52,724 bases of DNA. It comes from an uncultured Collinsella sp. Its GTDB lineage: Bacteria > Actinomycetota > Coriobacteriia > Coriobacteriales > Coriobacteriaceae. The notes beneath the pieces were generated by a model, which saw nothing but the letters and a program-made list of their open reading frames with translations, searched no databases and had not been told where the DNA came from. Where the stretch lies: contig CATYEN010000011.1 of assembly GCA_958405565.1 (NCBI GenBank), positions 1 to 52,724 on the forward strand, read 5' to 3'. Made by a program: the position numbers and the translations under genes. Positions 23,879 to 31,151 of this stretch are shown here, one piece after another; positions within the stretch are counted from its first letter, which is position 1, and each line of letters opens with the position of its first letter.

Positions 23879-23890
23879 AGGGTCTCCTCA

Positions 23891-23919
23891 TAAAAACAGG
23901 GGGCCGTTTGGCCCCCTGT
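23891..23919 (-). terminator. Attenuator-like hairpin directly before the mobilization operon
   Basis: Perfect 10-bp stem 23896-23905/23910-23919 with a 4-nt loop, followed on the minus strand by TTTTT, then GAGGAG and the mobC start. There is no room for a promoter between hairpin and start, so the mobilization genes need either read-through or a promoter upstream of it. It could alternatively be part of oriT. Confidence 0.65.
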
Positions 23920-23924
23920 GGTGT

Positions 23925-24083
23925 CTATTCGTCTTCCGTGTGTGTAATCGGATAGCCTTTTGGCGCTTTAGCCGCCGGCAAGGGCGTATATGCGATGAGC
24001 TCGTTTTTCATTCGGACGGCATCGAAATCAATCAACTCTGCAATTAGTTCAATGGGTCCGGCGCTGGATTTGTTAATGCCCAT
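23925..24083 (-). CDS. 52-aa small protein between xis and mobC
   Basis: ATG 24083, stop TAG 23925-23927; product starts MGINKSSAGPIELIAELIDF and continues DAVRMKNELIAYTPLP, ending KGYPITHTEDE. CGGAG lies 7 nt before the ATG. It follows the excisionase gene by 43 nt on the same strand and precedes the attenuator-like hairpin. Soluble, acidic end. Unknown family. Confidence 0.6.
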   Translation of the reverse strand: MGINKSSAGPIELIAELIDFDAVRMKNELIAYTPLPAAKAPKGYPITHTEDE

Positions 24084-24126
24084 GTTTGCTCCGAGCTCAG
24101 TTGGTCTTAGCCGGCGCTCGCTACAT

Positions 24127-24333
24127 TCAGTTGACGCCGATGTAGCTAAGAACGCTGTCGCGATTGATGCGCCACAGCTTCCCGCACTTCACGGCTTTGA
24201 ACGTTCCGTTCTGGCAGAGCCTGTAGACGGAGCGGTCGCTGATACCGAGCAGGTGGGCGACAGGCATCGGATCAACGATGTCTGGCATCGTGCGAAAAGC
24301 ATCAAGAGTGATGCGTTTGCTCTCAACTTCCAT
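24127..24333 (-). CDS. xis: Excisionase-type HTH protein
   Basis: A 68-aa protein with the HTH_17 excisionase pattern: MPVAHLLGISDRSVYRLCQNGTFKAVKCGKLWRINRDSVLSYI. Such proteins bend the attachment-site DNA and direct the integrase toward excision. AGGAGG precedes the ATG strongly. It lies 175 bp downstream of the integrase gene on the same strand, separated by the integrase terminator, so it must have its own promoter in that gap. Confidence 0.85.
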   Translation of the reverse strand: MEVESKRITLDAFRTMPDIVDPMPVAHLLGISDRSVYRLCQNGTFKAVKCGKLWRINRDSVLSYIGVN

Positions 24334-24472
24334 TTCGACCTCCTTTCTGTCTGCTGCCGTCTCTTTGAGATCTAGTCTGGAGCGTCTTGGGCGACGGATT
24401 CAAAAACGCGGTCATGGCGGACGATACGGACCCGATGGACTGAAATGACTTACTACGGGAAGGTATAGGAAA

Positions 24473-24499
24473 GGCCGCGATGCAGTATCGCGGCCTTCG
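24473..24499 (-). terminator. Terminator of the integrase gene
   Basis: AAGGCCGCGAT and ATCGCGGCCTT arms with a short loop, followed on the minus strand by TTTCC. It lies just after the integrase stop and separates it from xis. Confidence 0.75.
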
Positions 24500-24507
24500 A
24501 TTAGGTC

Positions 24508-25734
24508 CTATCCAGCTTTTGGATACAATGAAGCGCTCTTATAAAGGCGTCCTAGGGCGTTCATTGCCGATGCAGTTGCCTTCGGGTCGGCGCTGGCGTA
24601 TCTATCTAGGGTCATGGAGGCTTTGGAGTGACCCATCAGGCTTGCGAGCGTTCTTGGGTCTACGCCGTTGGCGACAGCGTATGTTGCGAAGCTGTGTCTT
24701 AGGTCATGGAAGGTCACCGTGTTCCTATTTAATACTCCATGAAGGTTTAGCGCCTTGGAGAGCGCACGCCACGCGTCATTGACCCTAGGCGGCTTGAGGA
24801 ACGAACCGTCGGGAAAGCCCAGCACGAACATCTCCCCGCTGAATTCAGTCCCAAGCCTGGTGCATTCTTCTTCCATGTTTCGCTTGCGCGCGGCTAGATC
24901 GTGCATGAGGTCCTCCGGGCAATTCGGAATTGTCCGTCTACTGCTGACGCTTTTGGGGCCTTTGATGTAGAACTCGGTGTCGGTGTGCCCGATTGCGGCT
25001 TCCACGCGAATCGAGGAATGGGAAAAGTCGACACATTTCCACTTCAGGGCGCAAAGTTCACCTCGACGGAGTCCTGTATACAGGGCGATTTTCGCGGCTA
25101 GAATTGCCGGGACATCTATGGATGCGTTGAGGGTGTTTAGGACGCGCACTCTTTCCCTTCCGGTAAGTGAATTCGGTCGTCCGTAGTTGGCATCCTCGTT
25201 CTTGGGAACCTTGGCCCATGCGGCAACATTTTCCGAGACTAGCTTTTTCCTTAGCCCGTATTTCAATGAGCCCCTCAACAGCCTAAGGGAATTGCATGCA
25301 GTTGATCTCGCATGCTTCTTTGCCATTACGCTGACCCATTCCTGAACGTCTTCTTCAGTCAGATCCTCTAGGGGGATGCTGCCAATATAAGGTTCGATGT
25401 TTCGGCGGAGCATGCCTGAATAGCCGGTTGCGGTTGAACGCGCGATGTCGGCGCACTCCATTGTTATATAGCTAGACACTAGTTCGGCGACTGAAATCGA
25501 GCTCGTTGGTTTCATTGCCTTGGCTTCCGCTTCTGCATTCAGGTGAGCGCGGATGGCCTCGGCTTCCACCATTGCAGCATCACGATGTTTATGGCTTCGA
25601 CCTTTATCGCGGCCTCGATGCTCAAGAAGTTGGGTCTTCTTGCGCCAGGCTCCATCCTCGAAGTAGGGGAACTGCGCGCGCCAGCGGTCGCTCATGTACT
25701 TATATATAGATGAGGTAGCGTATTTCTCTTCCAT
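24508..25734 (-). CDS. int: Tyrosine integrase of the element
   Basis: A 408-aa site-specific recombinase. An N-terminal arm-binding domain (about 1-65), a SAM-like core-binding domain (SVAELVSSYITME... about 85-170) and the catalytic domain with Arg in LYTGLRRGELCAL, HDLRHSFAT, LMGHSKASMTLDRY. It integrates the element into tRNA-Thr using the 46-bp core. I choose ATG 25734, which has GGAGG 6 nt before it; the in-frame ATG at 25755 would place that site inside the coding region. It lies next to attR, and TGTGCAAT repeats sit immediately upstream. Confidence 0.93.
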   Translation of the reverse strand: MEEKYATSSIYKYMSDRWRAQFPYFEDGAWRKKTQLLEHRGRDKGRSHKHRDAAMVEAEAIRAHLNAEAEAKAMKPTSSISVAELVSSYITMECADIARSTATGYSGMLRRNIEPYIGSIPLEDLTEEDVQEWVSVMAKKHARSTACNSLRLLRGSLKYGLRKKLVSENVAAWAKVPKNEDANYGRPNSLTGRERVRVLNTLNASIDVPAILAAKIALYTGLRRGELCALKWKCVDFSHSSIRVEAAIGHTDTEFYIKGPKSVSSRRTIPNCPEDLMHDLAARKRNMEEECTRLGTEFSGEMFVLGFPDGSFLKPPRVNDAWRALSKALNLHGVLNRNTVTFHDLRHSFATYAVANGVDPRTLASLMGHSKASMTLDRYASADPKATASAMNALGRLYKSASLYPKAG

Positions 25735-25744
25735 TGTTCCTCCG

Positions 25745-25775
25745 TGTGCAATCACGTGTGCAATGACTGTGCAAT
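25745..25775. repeat. Right arm-type sites: TGTGCAAT repeats
   Basis: Direct copies start at 25745, 25757 and 25768, spaced 12 and 11 bp, the same octamer and orientation as at 10285-10316. They also cover the integrase promoter region, so integrase may repress itself. Confidence 0.7.
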
Positions 25776-25888
25776 TTGACTGTTTCGGAGACGTCTCAAG
25801 TGAGACTATAGGCGGAAAATGAAAGAAAAACGCGAGGTCACGGTCGGCATAGTCGCAGATGAACGCTAATAAACGATAAGGACACCGA

Positions 25889-25934
25889 TGTAATCAGTGG
25901 GTTGCAGGTTCGATTCCTGTCACTGGCTCCATGA
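25889..25934 (+). repeat. attR of the element
   Basis: Identical to 10180-10225 over 46 bp: the 3' half of tRNA-Thr including CCA. The 5' half is absent, so this copy is not a tRNA gene. Confidence 0.92.
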
Positions 25935-25940
25935 GAGTTT

Positions 25941-25980
25941 CGGGCTCTGTTCCTTGTGGGACAGGGCCCGTTTCTATTTA
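25941..25980 (+). terminator. Original terminator of tRNA-Thr, displaced by the element
   Basis: CGGGCTCTGT pairs with ACAGGGCCCG (one G-U), then TTTCTATTTA. Confidence 0.7.
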
Positions 25981-26642
25981 TGTCGATATGTAAGCGGGTT
26001 TGACTCCCACCAAGCTTCAGGTTTGTCTCGATCTGTAACACGAAGAGGCTGAAAACCGTACTTACTGTTACAGAATGAGACGTAAGCTGGGGTATCTGCG
26101 TAATATCTCAATCTGTAACAGATAGGGGAGGAATAACCCTCTTACTGTTACAAATCGAGATGAAAACGGTGAAGTCCCTGGTCTACTTGATCGAGCGAGG
26201 ATTATCGGACGTACGAGCGTGGAAAATCTCCCGCCTGGAGAATGAGCGTGGATAATCTGCCACTTTGGGCCCAGTGGCACGTCAAAAGTGGGAGATTATC
26301 CACGCTCGATTTCAAACGGGAGAAGATCCACGCTCGATCTATCCAGGGAAGCCCGATCTCGACCTATATATAGGTGCAAATAAGCCGTTATCGAAGTGAT
26401 ATTCTGCAGGCTCACTCCACTACGCCAAAGTGTTCCCTCGGGAAATGTCACCGCTACATGCAAATTCACCGTCCTTCATATCCAAACTCAACAAAACCGC
26501 AGGTCAAAGGTATATAGATACGCCCGGCACCGTGTATCTAGAGGTTTTCGTTGACAGCCCCCAAGGTTGCATCGTATTATCTTTTTCGTTCGCGGGGGCG
26601 GCGGTCCAAAAGACCAAAGAACCTGCGGATACTTGAACGATT
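25981..26642. repeat. Gene-free region rich in two families of inverted repeats
   Basis: Family 1: two hairpins, 26025-26040/26066-26081 and 26105-26121/26145-26161, all four arms built on NTCTCRATYTGTAACA. Family 2: four copies of about 18-23 bp built on GAGCGTGGATAATCTSCC in nested inverted order, at 26215-26232, 26244-26266, 26285-26307 (22 of 23 paired with the previous) and about 26317-26338; a weaker copy lies at about 26192-26206. No open reading frame fits. The end of the region carries the tRNA operon promoter. Confidence 0.7.
26551..26580 (+). promoter_or_regulatory. Promoter of the tRNA-Tyr/Thr/Met cluster
   Basis: TTGACA at 26551-26556, 18-bp spacer, TATTAT at 26575-26580, about 60 bp before the first tRNA. 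Confidence 0.75.
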
Positions 26643-26724
26643 GGGAGTTTGCCCGAGTGGTTAATGGGGACGGGCTGTAAACCCGTTGGCTCTGCCTACA
26701 TAGGTTCGAATCCTATAGCTCCCA
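26643..26724 (+). tRNA. tRNA-Tyr (anticodon GTA)
   Basis: 82-nt class II tRNA with a long variable arm; anticodon loop CTGTAAA. CCA is not encoded. Confidence 0.92.
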
Positions 26725-26734
26725 CCCGTCAAGT

Positions 26735-26810
26735 GCCTGTATAGCTCAGTCGGTAGAGCACTTCGTTGGTAACGAAGAGGTCACCAGTTCAAGTCTGGTT
26801 GCAGGCTCCA
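26735..26810 (+). tRNA. tRNA-Thr (anticodon GGT)
   Basis: 73 nt plus encoded CCA; acceptor GCCTGTA with TGCAGGC, anticodon loop TTGGTAA. Confidence 0.93.
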
Positions 26811-26813
26811 TCC

Positions 26814-26890
26814 GGCGGTGTAGCTCAGTTGGTTAGAGCACACGGTTCATACCCGTGGCGTCACTGGTTCGAATCCAGTCACCGCTACCA
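26814..26890 (+). tRNA. tRNA-Met (anticodon CAT)
   Basis: 74 nt plus encoded CCA; anticodon loop TTCATAC. The first acceptor pair G-U and normal D-arm suit an elongator tRNA-Met rather than an initiator. Confidence 0.88.
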
Positions 26891-26900
26891 TAGGTAACAC

Positions 26901-26947
26901 GGTGGCTTCTCAATAGTATGTTGAGAGGCCACTATGGTATAAAGGCA
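26901..26947 (+). promoter_or_regulatory. Hairpin and extended -10 before tuf
   Basis: A 12-bp stem (GTGGCTTCTCAA/TTGAGAGGCCAC, one G-U) ends at 26931 and is followed by TGGTATAAA, an extended -10 motif. Together these suggest partial termination after the tRNAs and a separate tuf promoter. Confidence 0.5.
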
Positions 26948-26986
26948 AAGTCCCGTCCGGGGACGACCTGTTTAGAGGAGGGCTTT

Positions 26987-28177
26987 ATGGCCAAAGAGAA
27001 GTTTGAGCGCACTAAGCCGCATGTTAACATCGGCACCATTGGTCACGTCGACCACGGCAAGACCACGCTGACCGCTGCCATCACCAAGGTTCTCTCCGAG
27101 ACCGAGGGCTGCAAGGCTGACTTCACTGCGTTCGAGAACATCGACAAGGCTCCCGAGGAGCGCGAGCGCGGCATTACGATCTCCGTCTCCCACGTCGAGT
27201 ACGAGACTGCTGCCCGTCACTACGCTCACGTTGACTGCCCGGGCCACGCTGACTACGTTAAGAACATGATCTCCGGTGCTGCTCAGATGGACGGCGCTAT
27301 CCTGGTCATCGCCGCTACCGACGGTCCCATGGCTCAGACCCGCGAGCACATCCTGCTCGCCCGTCAGGTCGGCGTTCCCTACATCGTCGTCTTCCTGAAC
27401 AAGTGCGACATGGTCGACGATGACGAGCTCATCGACCTCGTCGAGATGGAGACCCGTGAGCTCCTCTCCGAGTACGATTTCCCCGGCGACGACATCCCCG
27501 TCATCCGTGGTTCCGCTCTGGGCGCTCTCGAGGGCGACGCCAAGTGGATGGACGCTATCCGCGAGCTCATGAACGCCGTCGACGAGTACATCCCGACGCC
27601 TGCTCGTAACAACGACCTCCCGTTCCTGATGGCCGTTGAGGACGTTATGACCATCTCCGGCCGTGGTACCGTTGCTACCGGCCGTGTCGAGCGCGGTGAG
27701 CTCAAGCTCAACGAGCCCGTCGAGATCGTCGGCATCAAGGATACCCAGAACACCGTCGTTACCGGTATCGAGATGTTCCGTAAGTCCATGGACTTCTGCG
27801 AGGCTGGCGACAACGTCGGTCTGCTGCTCCGCGGCATCAAGCGCGAGGACATCGAGCGCGGCCAGGTTCTCTGCAAGCCCGGTTCGGTTACCCCGCACAC
27901 CAAGTTCACCGGCGAGATCTACGTTCTGACCAAGGAGGAGGGCGGCCGTCACACCCCGTTCTTCGATGGTTATCGTCCTCAGTTCTACTTCCGTACCACC
28001 GACGTTACCGGTACGGTCAAGCTCCCCGAGGGCACCGAGATGGCTATGCCTGGTGACCACATCACCATCGAGGGCGACCTCATCCACCCGATCGCCATGG
28101 AGGAGGGTCTGCGCTTCGCTATCCGCGAGGGTGGCCACACCGTCGGTTCGGGCATCGTCTCTACGATCATTGAGTAA
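26987..28177 (+). CDS. tuf: Elongation factor Tu
   Basis: A 396-aa GTPase that delivers aminoacyl-tRNA to the ribosome. The N-terminus MAKEKFERTKPHVNIGTIGHVDHGKT contains the G1 loop; DCPGHADYVKNM (G3) and NKCDMVDD (G4) follow, then two beta-barrel domains. I take the ATG at 26987, preceded by GAGGAGG, rather than an upstream in-frame start that would add 23 unrelated residues. Codon use is highly biased, as expected for an abundant protein. Confidence 0.97.
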   Translation: MAKEKFERTKPHVNIGTIGHVDHGKTTLTAAITKVLSETEGCKADFTAFENIDKAPEERERGITISVSHVEYETAARHYAHVDCPGHADYVKNMISGAAQMDGAILVIAATDGPMAQTREHILLARQVGVPYIVVFLNKCDMVDDDELIDLVEMETRELLSEYDFPGDDIPVIRGSALGALEGDAKWMDAIRELMNAVDEYIPTPARNNDLPFLMAVEDVMTISGRGTVATGRVERGELKLNEPVEIVGIKDTQNTVVTGIEMFRKSMDFCEAGDNVGLLLRGIKREDIERGQVLCKPGSVTPHTKFTGEIYVLTKEEGGRHTPFFDGYRPQFYFRTTDVTGTVKLPEGTEMAMPGDHITIEGDLIHPIAMEEGLRFAIREGGHTVGSGIVSTIIE

Positions 28178-28202
28178 ATTAGCTCTCTGATAGTTGACTT
28201 AG

Positions 28203-28240
28203 AGAACCCGGCACTTATTTGGGTGCCGGGTTCTTTTCTG
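28203..28240 (+). terminator. Terminator of tuf
   Basis: Perfect 12-bp stem AGAACCCGGCAC/GTGCCGGGTTCT followed by TTTCTG. Confidence 0.9.
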
Positions 28241-28379
28241 CAATGGATATTGAGCCGTTGCTGGTGTCGAGAGGATCAATAATGGTCCTGGTTGCACCGT
28301 CGATTAGCTCTCGATGGCTTCATTGATGTGTTCCAAATATGAATGGATCCACCGAGAACCAATTGATTCGAGGTTTTCA

Positions 28380-28407
28380 TTGACAGCACTTACGTGGAGC
28401 TGATAAA
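28380..28407 (+). promoter_or_regulatory. Promoter of the rpmG-tRNA-Trp-secE-nusG unit
   Basis: TTGACA at 28380-28385, 16-bp spacer, GATAAA at 28402-28407. The bases around TTGACA (GGTTTTCATTGACAGC) resemble those at the tRNA promoter near 26551. Confidence 0.6.
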
Positions 28408-28454
28408 GTAACAACTCGTGCCCGTACGGGGCGGAAATGAAAGGTTCAGGATAC

Positions 28455-28604
28455 ATGCGTACTCTAGTTACTCTTGCGTGCACTGAGTGCAAGCGCCGCA
28501 ACTATACGACCACCAAGAACAAGTCGACCATGCCTGATCGTATGGAGATCAAGAAGTATTGCCCCTGGTGCCGTCACCACACGCTGCACAAAGAGACTCG
28601 CTAG
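28455..28604 (+). CDS. rpmG: Ribosomal protein bL33
   Basis: A 49-aa protein of the large subunit, MRTLVTLACTECKRRNYTTT then KNKSTMPDRMEIKKYCPWCR and HHTLHKETR. The two CxxC pairs mark the zinc-binding (C+) form of L33. A C+ form depends on zinc supply, unlike the zinc-free paralogues some actinobacteria use under zinc limitation. It sits just before tRNA-Trp and secE, the usual order. Confidence 0.95.
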   Translation: MRTLVTLACTECKRRNYTTTKNKSTMPDRMEIKKYCPWCRHHTLHKETR

Positions 28605-28617
28605 TCTCTAGTCACAT

Positions 28618-28693
28618 ACGCCAGTAGTTCAATTGGTAGAGCATCGGTCTCCAAAACCGAGTGTTGAGGGTTCGAGTCCTTCCTGGCGTGCCA
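28618..28693 (+). tRNA. tRNA-Trp (anticodon CCA)
   Basis: 73 nt plus encoded CCA; acceptor ACGCCAG with CTGGCGT, anticodon loop CTCCAAA. Confidence 0.93.
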
Positions 28694-28703
28694 GTCATTA
28701 TTC

Positions 28704-28731
28704 CGTAAGCTCCCACTTGGGAGCTTACGGT
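28704..28731 (+). terminator. Hairpin after tRNA-Trp
   Basis: CCGTAAGCTCCCA and TGGGAGCTTACGG form a 13-bp stem with a minimal loop, without a strong T-run, 40 nt before secE. Probably a processing or weak termination site. Confidence 0.6.
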
Positions 28732-28769
28732 TTACTCATGTATAAGCGCATTGCGCGGAGGTAACCCAA

Positions 28770-29108
28770 ATGGCCAACAAGAAGAACAAGAAGAAGGCTC
28801 AGCAGCAGGCGCCTGCCAACAACGCTGCCGCCAACTCCAAGGTTGAGGCCAAGAAGGCCGTTGCCAAGAAGAACGAGAAGGCTGCGAAGCCCAAGAAGAA
28901 CGAGAAGCCTGGTTTCTTCGCCCGCACCAAGAAGTATTTCGCTTCGGTGAAGTCCGAGATGAAGCGTGTCACGTGGCCCGATAAGAAGGAGCTCGTGAAC
29001 TACTCGGTCGTCGTTTGCGCTTCTCTGATCGTCGTCGGCGTCGTCATCGCTCTGCTCGATGCTGGCTTTGGCGAGGCTCTTGCTCTGTTCTCTGGATTGA
29101 GGGGCTAA
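28770..29108 (+). CDS. secE: Preprotein translocase subunit SecE
   Basis: A 112-aa membrane subunit of the SecYEG channel. The conserved core KSEMKRVTWPDKKELVNYSVVV (amphipathic helix) precedes one membrane helix. The first ~45 residues are an unusually Lys/Ala-rich tail (NKKNKKKAQQQAPANNAAA), common in actinobacteria. Stop and nusG start are 3 nt apart. Confidence 0.93.
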   Translation: MANKKNKKKAQQQAPANNAAANSKVEAKKAVAKKNEKAAKPKKNEKPGFFARTKKYFASVKSEMKRVTWPDKKELVNYSVVVCASLIVVGVVIALLDAGFGEALALFSGLRG

Positions 29109-29111
29109 ACC

Positions 29112-29648
29112 ATGTCTAAGCGTTGGTACGTCGTTCACACTTACTCTGGATACGAGAACCGCGTTAAGTCCGATCTCGAGCATCGCATCGAGACCATGGG
29201 CATGCAGGACCGTATCTTTGATATCGAGATTCCTATGGAGCGCGTCACCGAGATCAAAGAGGGTGGCAAGCGCGAGACCAAGGATTCCAAGATCTTCCCG
29301 GGTTATGTCCTGGTCCGCATGGAGATGGATGACGATGCTTGGACGTGTGTTCGCAACACGCCCGGCGTCACCGGTTTCCTAGGCGGCAACGGCAAGCCCG
29401 CTCCGCTTTCCCGTGACGAGTACAACAAGATGACTCGTCGTCCCGGTAAGGGCGATTCGCCCAAGCGCACCTCGGTTGATATTCAGGTCGGCACGTCCGT
29501 CCGCGTCACCGATGGCCCGCTTACCGACTTTGATGGCAAGGTCTCCGAGGTTAACACCGAGGCTGGCAAGCTCAAGGTCACGCTGATGATCTTTGGCCGC
29601 GAGACGCCGGTCGAGCTCGACTTTAACCAGGTCGCTGTCATCGCTTAA
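29112..29648 (+). CDS. nusG: Transcription termination/antitermination factor NusG
   Basis: A 178-aa protein with the NGN domain (WYVVHTYSGYENRVKSDLEH..., KIFPGYVLVRMEM, VRNTPGVTGFLGG) and a C-terminal KOW domain (VRVTDGPLTDFDGKVSEVN). It binds RNA polymerase and couples it to ribosomes or Rho. It follows secE, the near-universal arrangement. Length is normal. Confidence 0.95.
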   Translation: MSKRWYVVHTYSGYENRVKSDLEHRIETMGMQDRIFDIEIPMERVTEIKEGGKRETKDSKIFPGYVLVRMEMDDDAWTCVRNTPGVTGFLGGNGKPAPLSRDEYNKMTRRPGKGDSPKRTSVDIQVGTSVRVTDGPLTDFDGKVSEVNTEAGKLKVTLMIFGRETPVELDFNQVAVIA

Positions 29649-29768
29649 GTTTTCGTCCGTTCGCGCGAGCGTGCTTCTTCTGTGACTGCTCATCTCAGGA
29701 GTGCTTCTAACACGTGCGTGCTTACGATATAGCAAGTACTTCACACTCGTGATTCGAAAGGAATGACC

Positions 29769-30197
29769 ATGGCTGAGAAGAAGGTTGCCAACGTCATTAA
29801 GCTCCAGATTCCTGCTGGTGCCGCTAACCCCGCTCCTCCCGTCGGCCCCGCCCTGGGCGCTGCTGGCGTGAACATCATGCAGTTCTGCCAGGCTTTTAAC
29901 GCCGAGACGCAGGACAAGAAGGGCGACATCATCCCCGTTGAGATCTCTGTCTACGAGGATAAGTCCTTCTCCTTCATCACCAAGACCCCGCCGGCGGCTC
30001 ACCTCATCAAGAAGGAGCTGAACCTCAAGTCTGGTTCCGCTAAGCCCCAGGCCGACAAGGTCGGTCAGCTCTCCCAGGAGCAGCTCACCAAGATCGCCGA
30101 GATCAAGATGCCGGACCTCAATGCCAACGACATTGACGCCGCCAAGAAGATCATCGCCGGTACCGCCCGTTCCATGGGCGTCACTATCGCTGAGTAG
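29769..30197 (+). CDS. rplK: Ribosomal protein uL11
   Basis: A 142-aa protein of the GTPase centre, starting MAEKKVANVIKLQIPAGAAN, with GPALGAAGVNIMQFC and the C-terminal RNA-binding domain ending GTARSMGVTI. I choose ATG 29769, 6 nt after GAAAGGA; the in-frame ATG at 29763 is too close to that site. Confidence 0.95.
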   Translation: MAEKKVANVIKLQIPAGAANPAPPVGPALGAAGVNIMQFCQAFNAETQDKKGDIIPVEISVYEDKSFSFITKTPPAAHLIKKELNLKSGSAKPQADKVGQLSQEQLTKIAEIKMPDLNANDIDAAKKIIAGTARSMGVTIAE

Positions 30198-30271
30198 CGA
30201 TTTATTTAGGTAATGACGGGTGCTCCGACCGGGGCGCCCGTTATATGTGTGCAATAGGGCACACGATATGA

Positions 30272-30306
30272 TGTGGGAGGGCTCACGCCCGTTTAACCAC
30301 AGGAGG
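30272..30306 (+). promoter_or_regulatory. Probable L1-binding leader before rplA
   Basis: TGTGG (30272-30276) pairs with CCACA (30297-30301); inside, GGGC pairs with GCCC, leaving GA opposite GTTTAA as an asymmetric loop. This copies the shape of the L1 site in 23S rRNA, and the 3' arm runs into AGGAGG of rplA. Autorepression by L1 is known in other bacteria; here it is inferred. Confidence 0.6.
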
Positions 30307-30314
30307 TAATGCAC

Positions 30315-31022
30315 ATGGCTAAGCATGGTAAGAGCTATAACGCCGCTGCCGAGAAAATCGACCGCGCCACGCTCTACACCCCCCTTCAGGCTGCCAAGCT
30401 CATCAAGGAGCTCGACACCGCCAAGTTCGACGAGACCGTCGAGGCCCACTTCCGTCTGGGCATCGATACTCGTAAGGCTGACCAGAACATCCGTGGCTCC
30501 ATCTCCCTGCCCCACGGCACCGGCAAGACCGTTCGTGTTGCCGTCTTCGCCGAGGGCGAGAAGGCCCGCGAGGCCGAGGCTGCCGGCGCCGACATCATCG
30601 GTTCCGACGAGCTCGTCGCCCAGATCCAGAAGGGCGAGATCAACTTCGACGCCGCTATCGCTACGCCGAACATGATGGCCAAGGTTGGCCGCATCGGTAA
30701 GATCCTTGGTCCCCGTGGCCTCATGCCGAACCCCAAGCTCGGCACCGTGACCATGGACGTCGCCAAGATGGTCTCTGAGCTCAAGGCTGGCCGCGTTGAG
30801 TACCGCGCCGACCGTTACGGCATCTGCCACGTGCCCCTGGGCAAGAAGTCCTTCTCTGAGCAGCAGCTCGTCGAGAACTACGCTGCCCTGTACACCGAGA
30901 TCCTGCGCGTCAAGCCCTCTTCTGCTAAGGGCAAGTACGTCAAGTCCATCTCCGTGTCTTCCACCATGGGCCCTGGCGTCAAGGTCGATCCCGCTGTCCA
31001 GCGTGACTTCTTGGCTGAGTAA
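30315..31022 (+). CDS. rplA: Ribosomal protein uL1
   Basis: A 235-aa protein of the L1 stalk, beginning MAKHGKSYNAAAEKID; TGKTVRVAVFAEGE and GRIGKILGPRGLMPNPKLGTVT are signature segments. ATG 30315 lies 8 nt after AGGAGG and is preferred to the ATG at 30309, only 2 nt from it. L1 binds 23S rRNA and probably its own leader. Confidence 0.95.
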   Translation: MAKHGKSYNAAAEKIDRATLYTPLQAAKLIKELDTAKFDETVEAHFRLGIDTRKADQNIRGSISLPHGTGKTVRVAVFAEGEKAREAEAAGADIIGSDELVAQIQKGEINFDAAIATPNMMAKVGRIGKILGPRGLMPNPKLGTVTMDVAKMVSELKAGRVEYRADRYGICHVPLGKKSFSEQQLVENYAALYTEILRVKPSSAKGKYVKSISVSSTMGPGVKVDPAVQRDFLAE

Positions 31023-31058
31023 CTGCTAGTTACTGCCTGAGCAAAGCAAGTATTGCTA

Positions 31059-31100
31059 AAGAAACCCGGTTCTGCCTCGTGCAGGACCGGGTTTCTTGCT
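31059..31100. terminator. Terminator of rplA
   Basis: AAGAAACCCGGT (31059-31070) pairs with ACCGGGTTTCTT (31086-31097); T-rich on the plus strand. Confidence 0.85.
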
Positions 31101-31112
31101 ATCTCGGGGTAA

Positions 31113-31151
31113 AACCACCTCAAAGGGGACAGTGCCCCCTTTGAGGTGGTT
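31113..31151 (-). terminator. Terminator of the metallophosphoesterase operon
   Basis: A perfect 16-bp stem (31113-31128/31136-31151) whose right arm overlaps the stop codon at 31150-31152, followed by TTTT on the minus strand. The loop side contains GGGGACAGTGCCCC, a REP-like motif. Confidence 0.8.

Larger units (their letters stand above)
10180..25934. mobile_element. Integrative and mobilizable element in tRNA-Thr, about 15.7 kb
   Basis: Bounded by identical 46-bp repeats: attL at 10180-10225 inside the tRNA gene and attR at 25889-25934. Integrase and excisionase lie at the right end. Mobilization genes (MobC-like, MobL-type relaxase, VirD4-type ATPase) are present, but no VirB4 or channel proteins, so it is classed as an IME rather than an ICE. 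Base composition is mosaic: the mobilization part is very GC-rich, the left-most gene AT-rich. Confidence 0.9.

Noticed and set aside
10148..25934. Prophage
   Set aside because: No capsid, terminase, tail or lysis genes; relaxase and coupling ATPase indicate a mobilizable element.
26025..26338. CRISPR array
   Set aside because: Repeats are inverted, of two kinds, with no regular spacers and no cas genes nearby.
26918..26986. 23-residue N-terminal extension of EF-Tu
   Set aside because: EF-Tu starts MAKEKF; the extension covers the promoter and the ribosome binding site.
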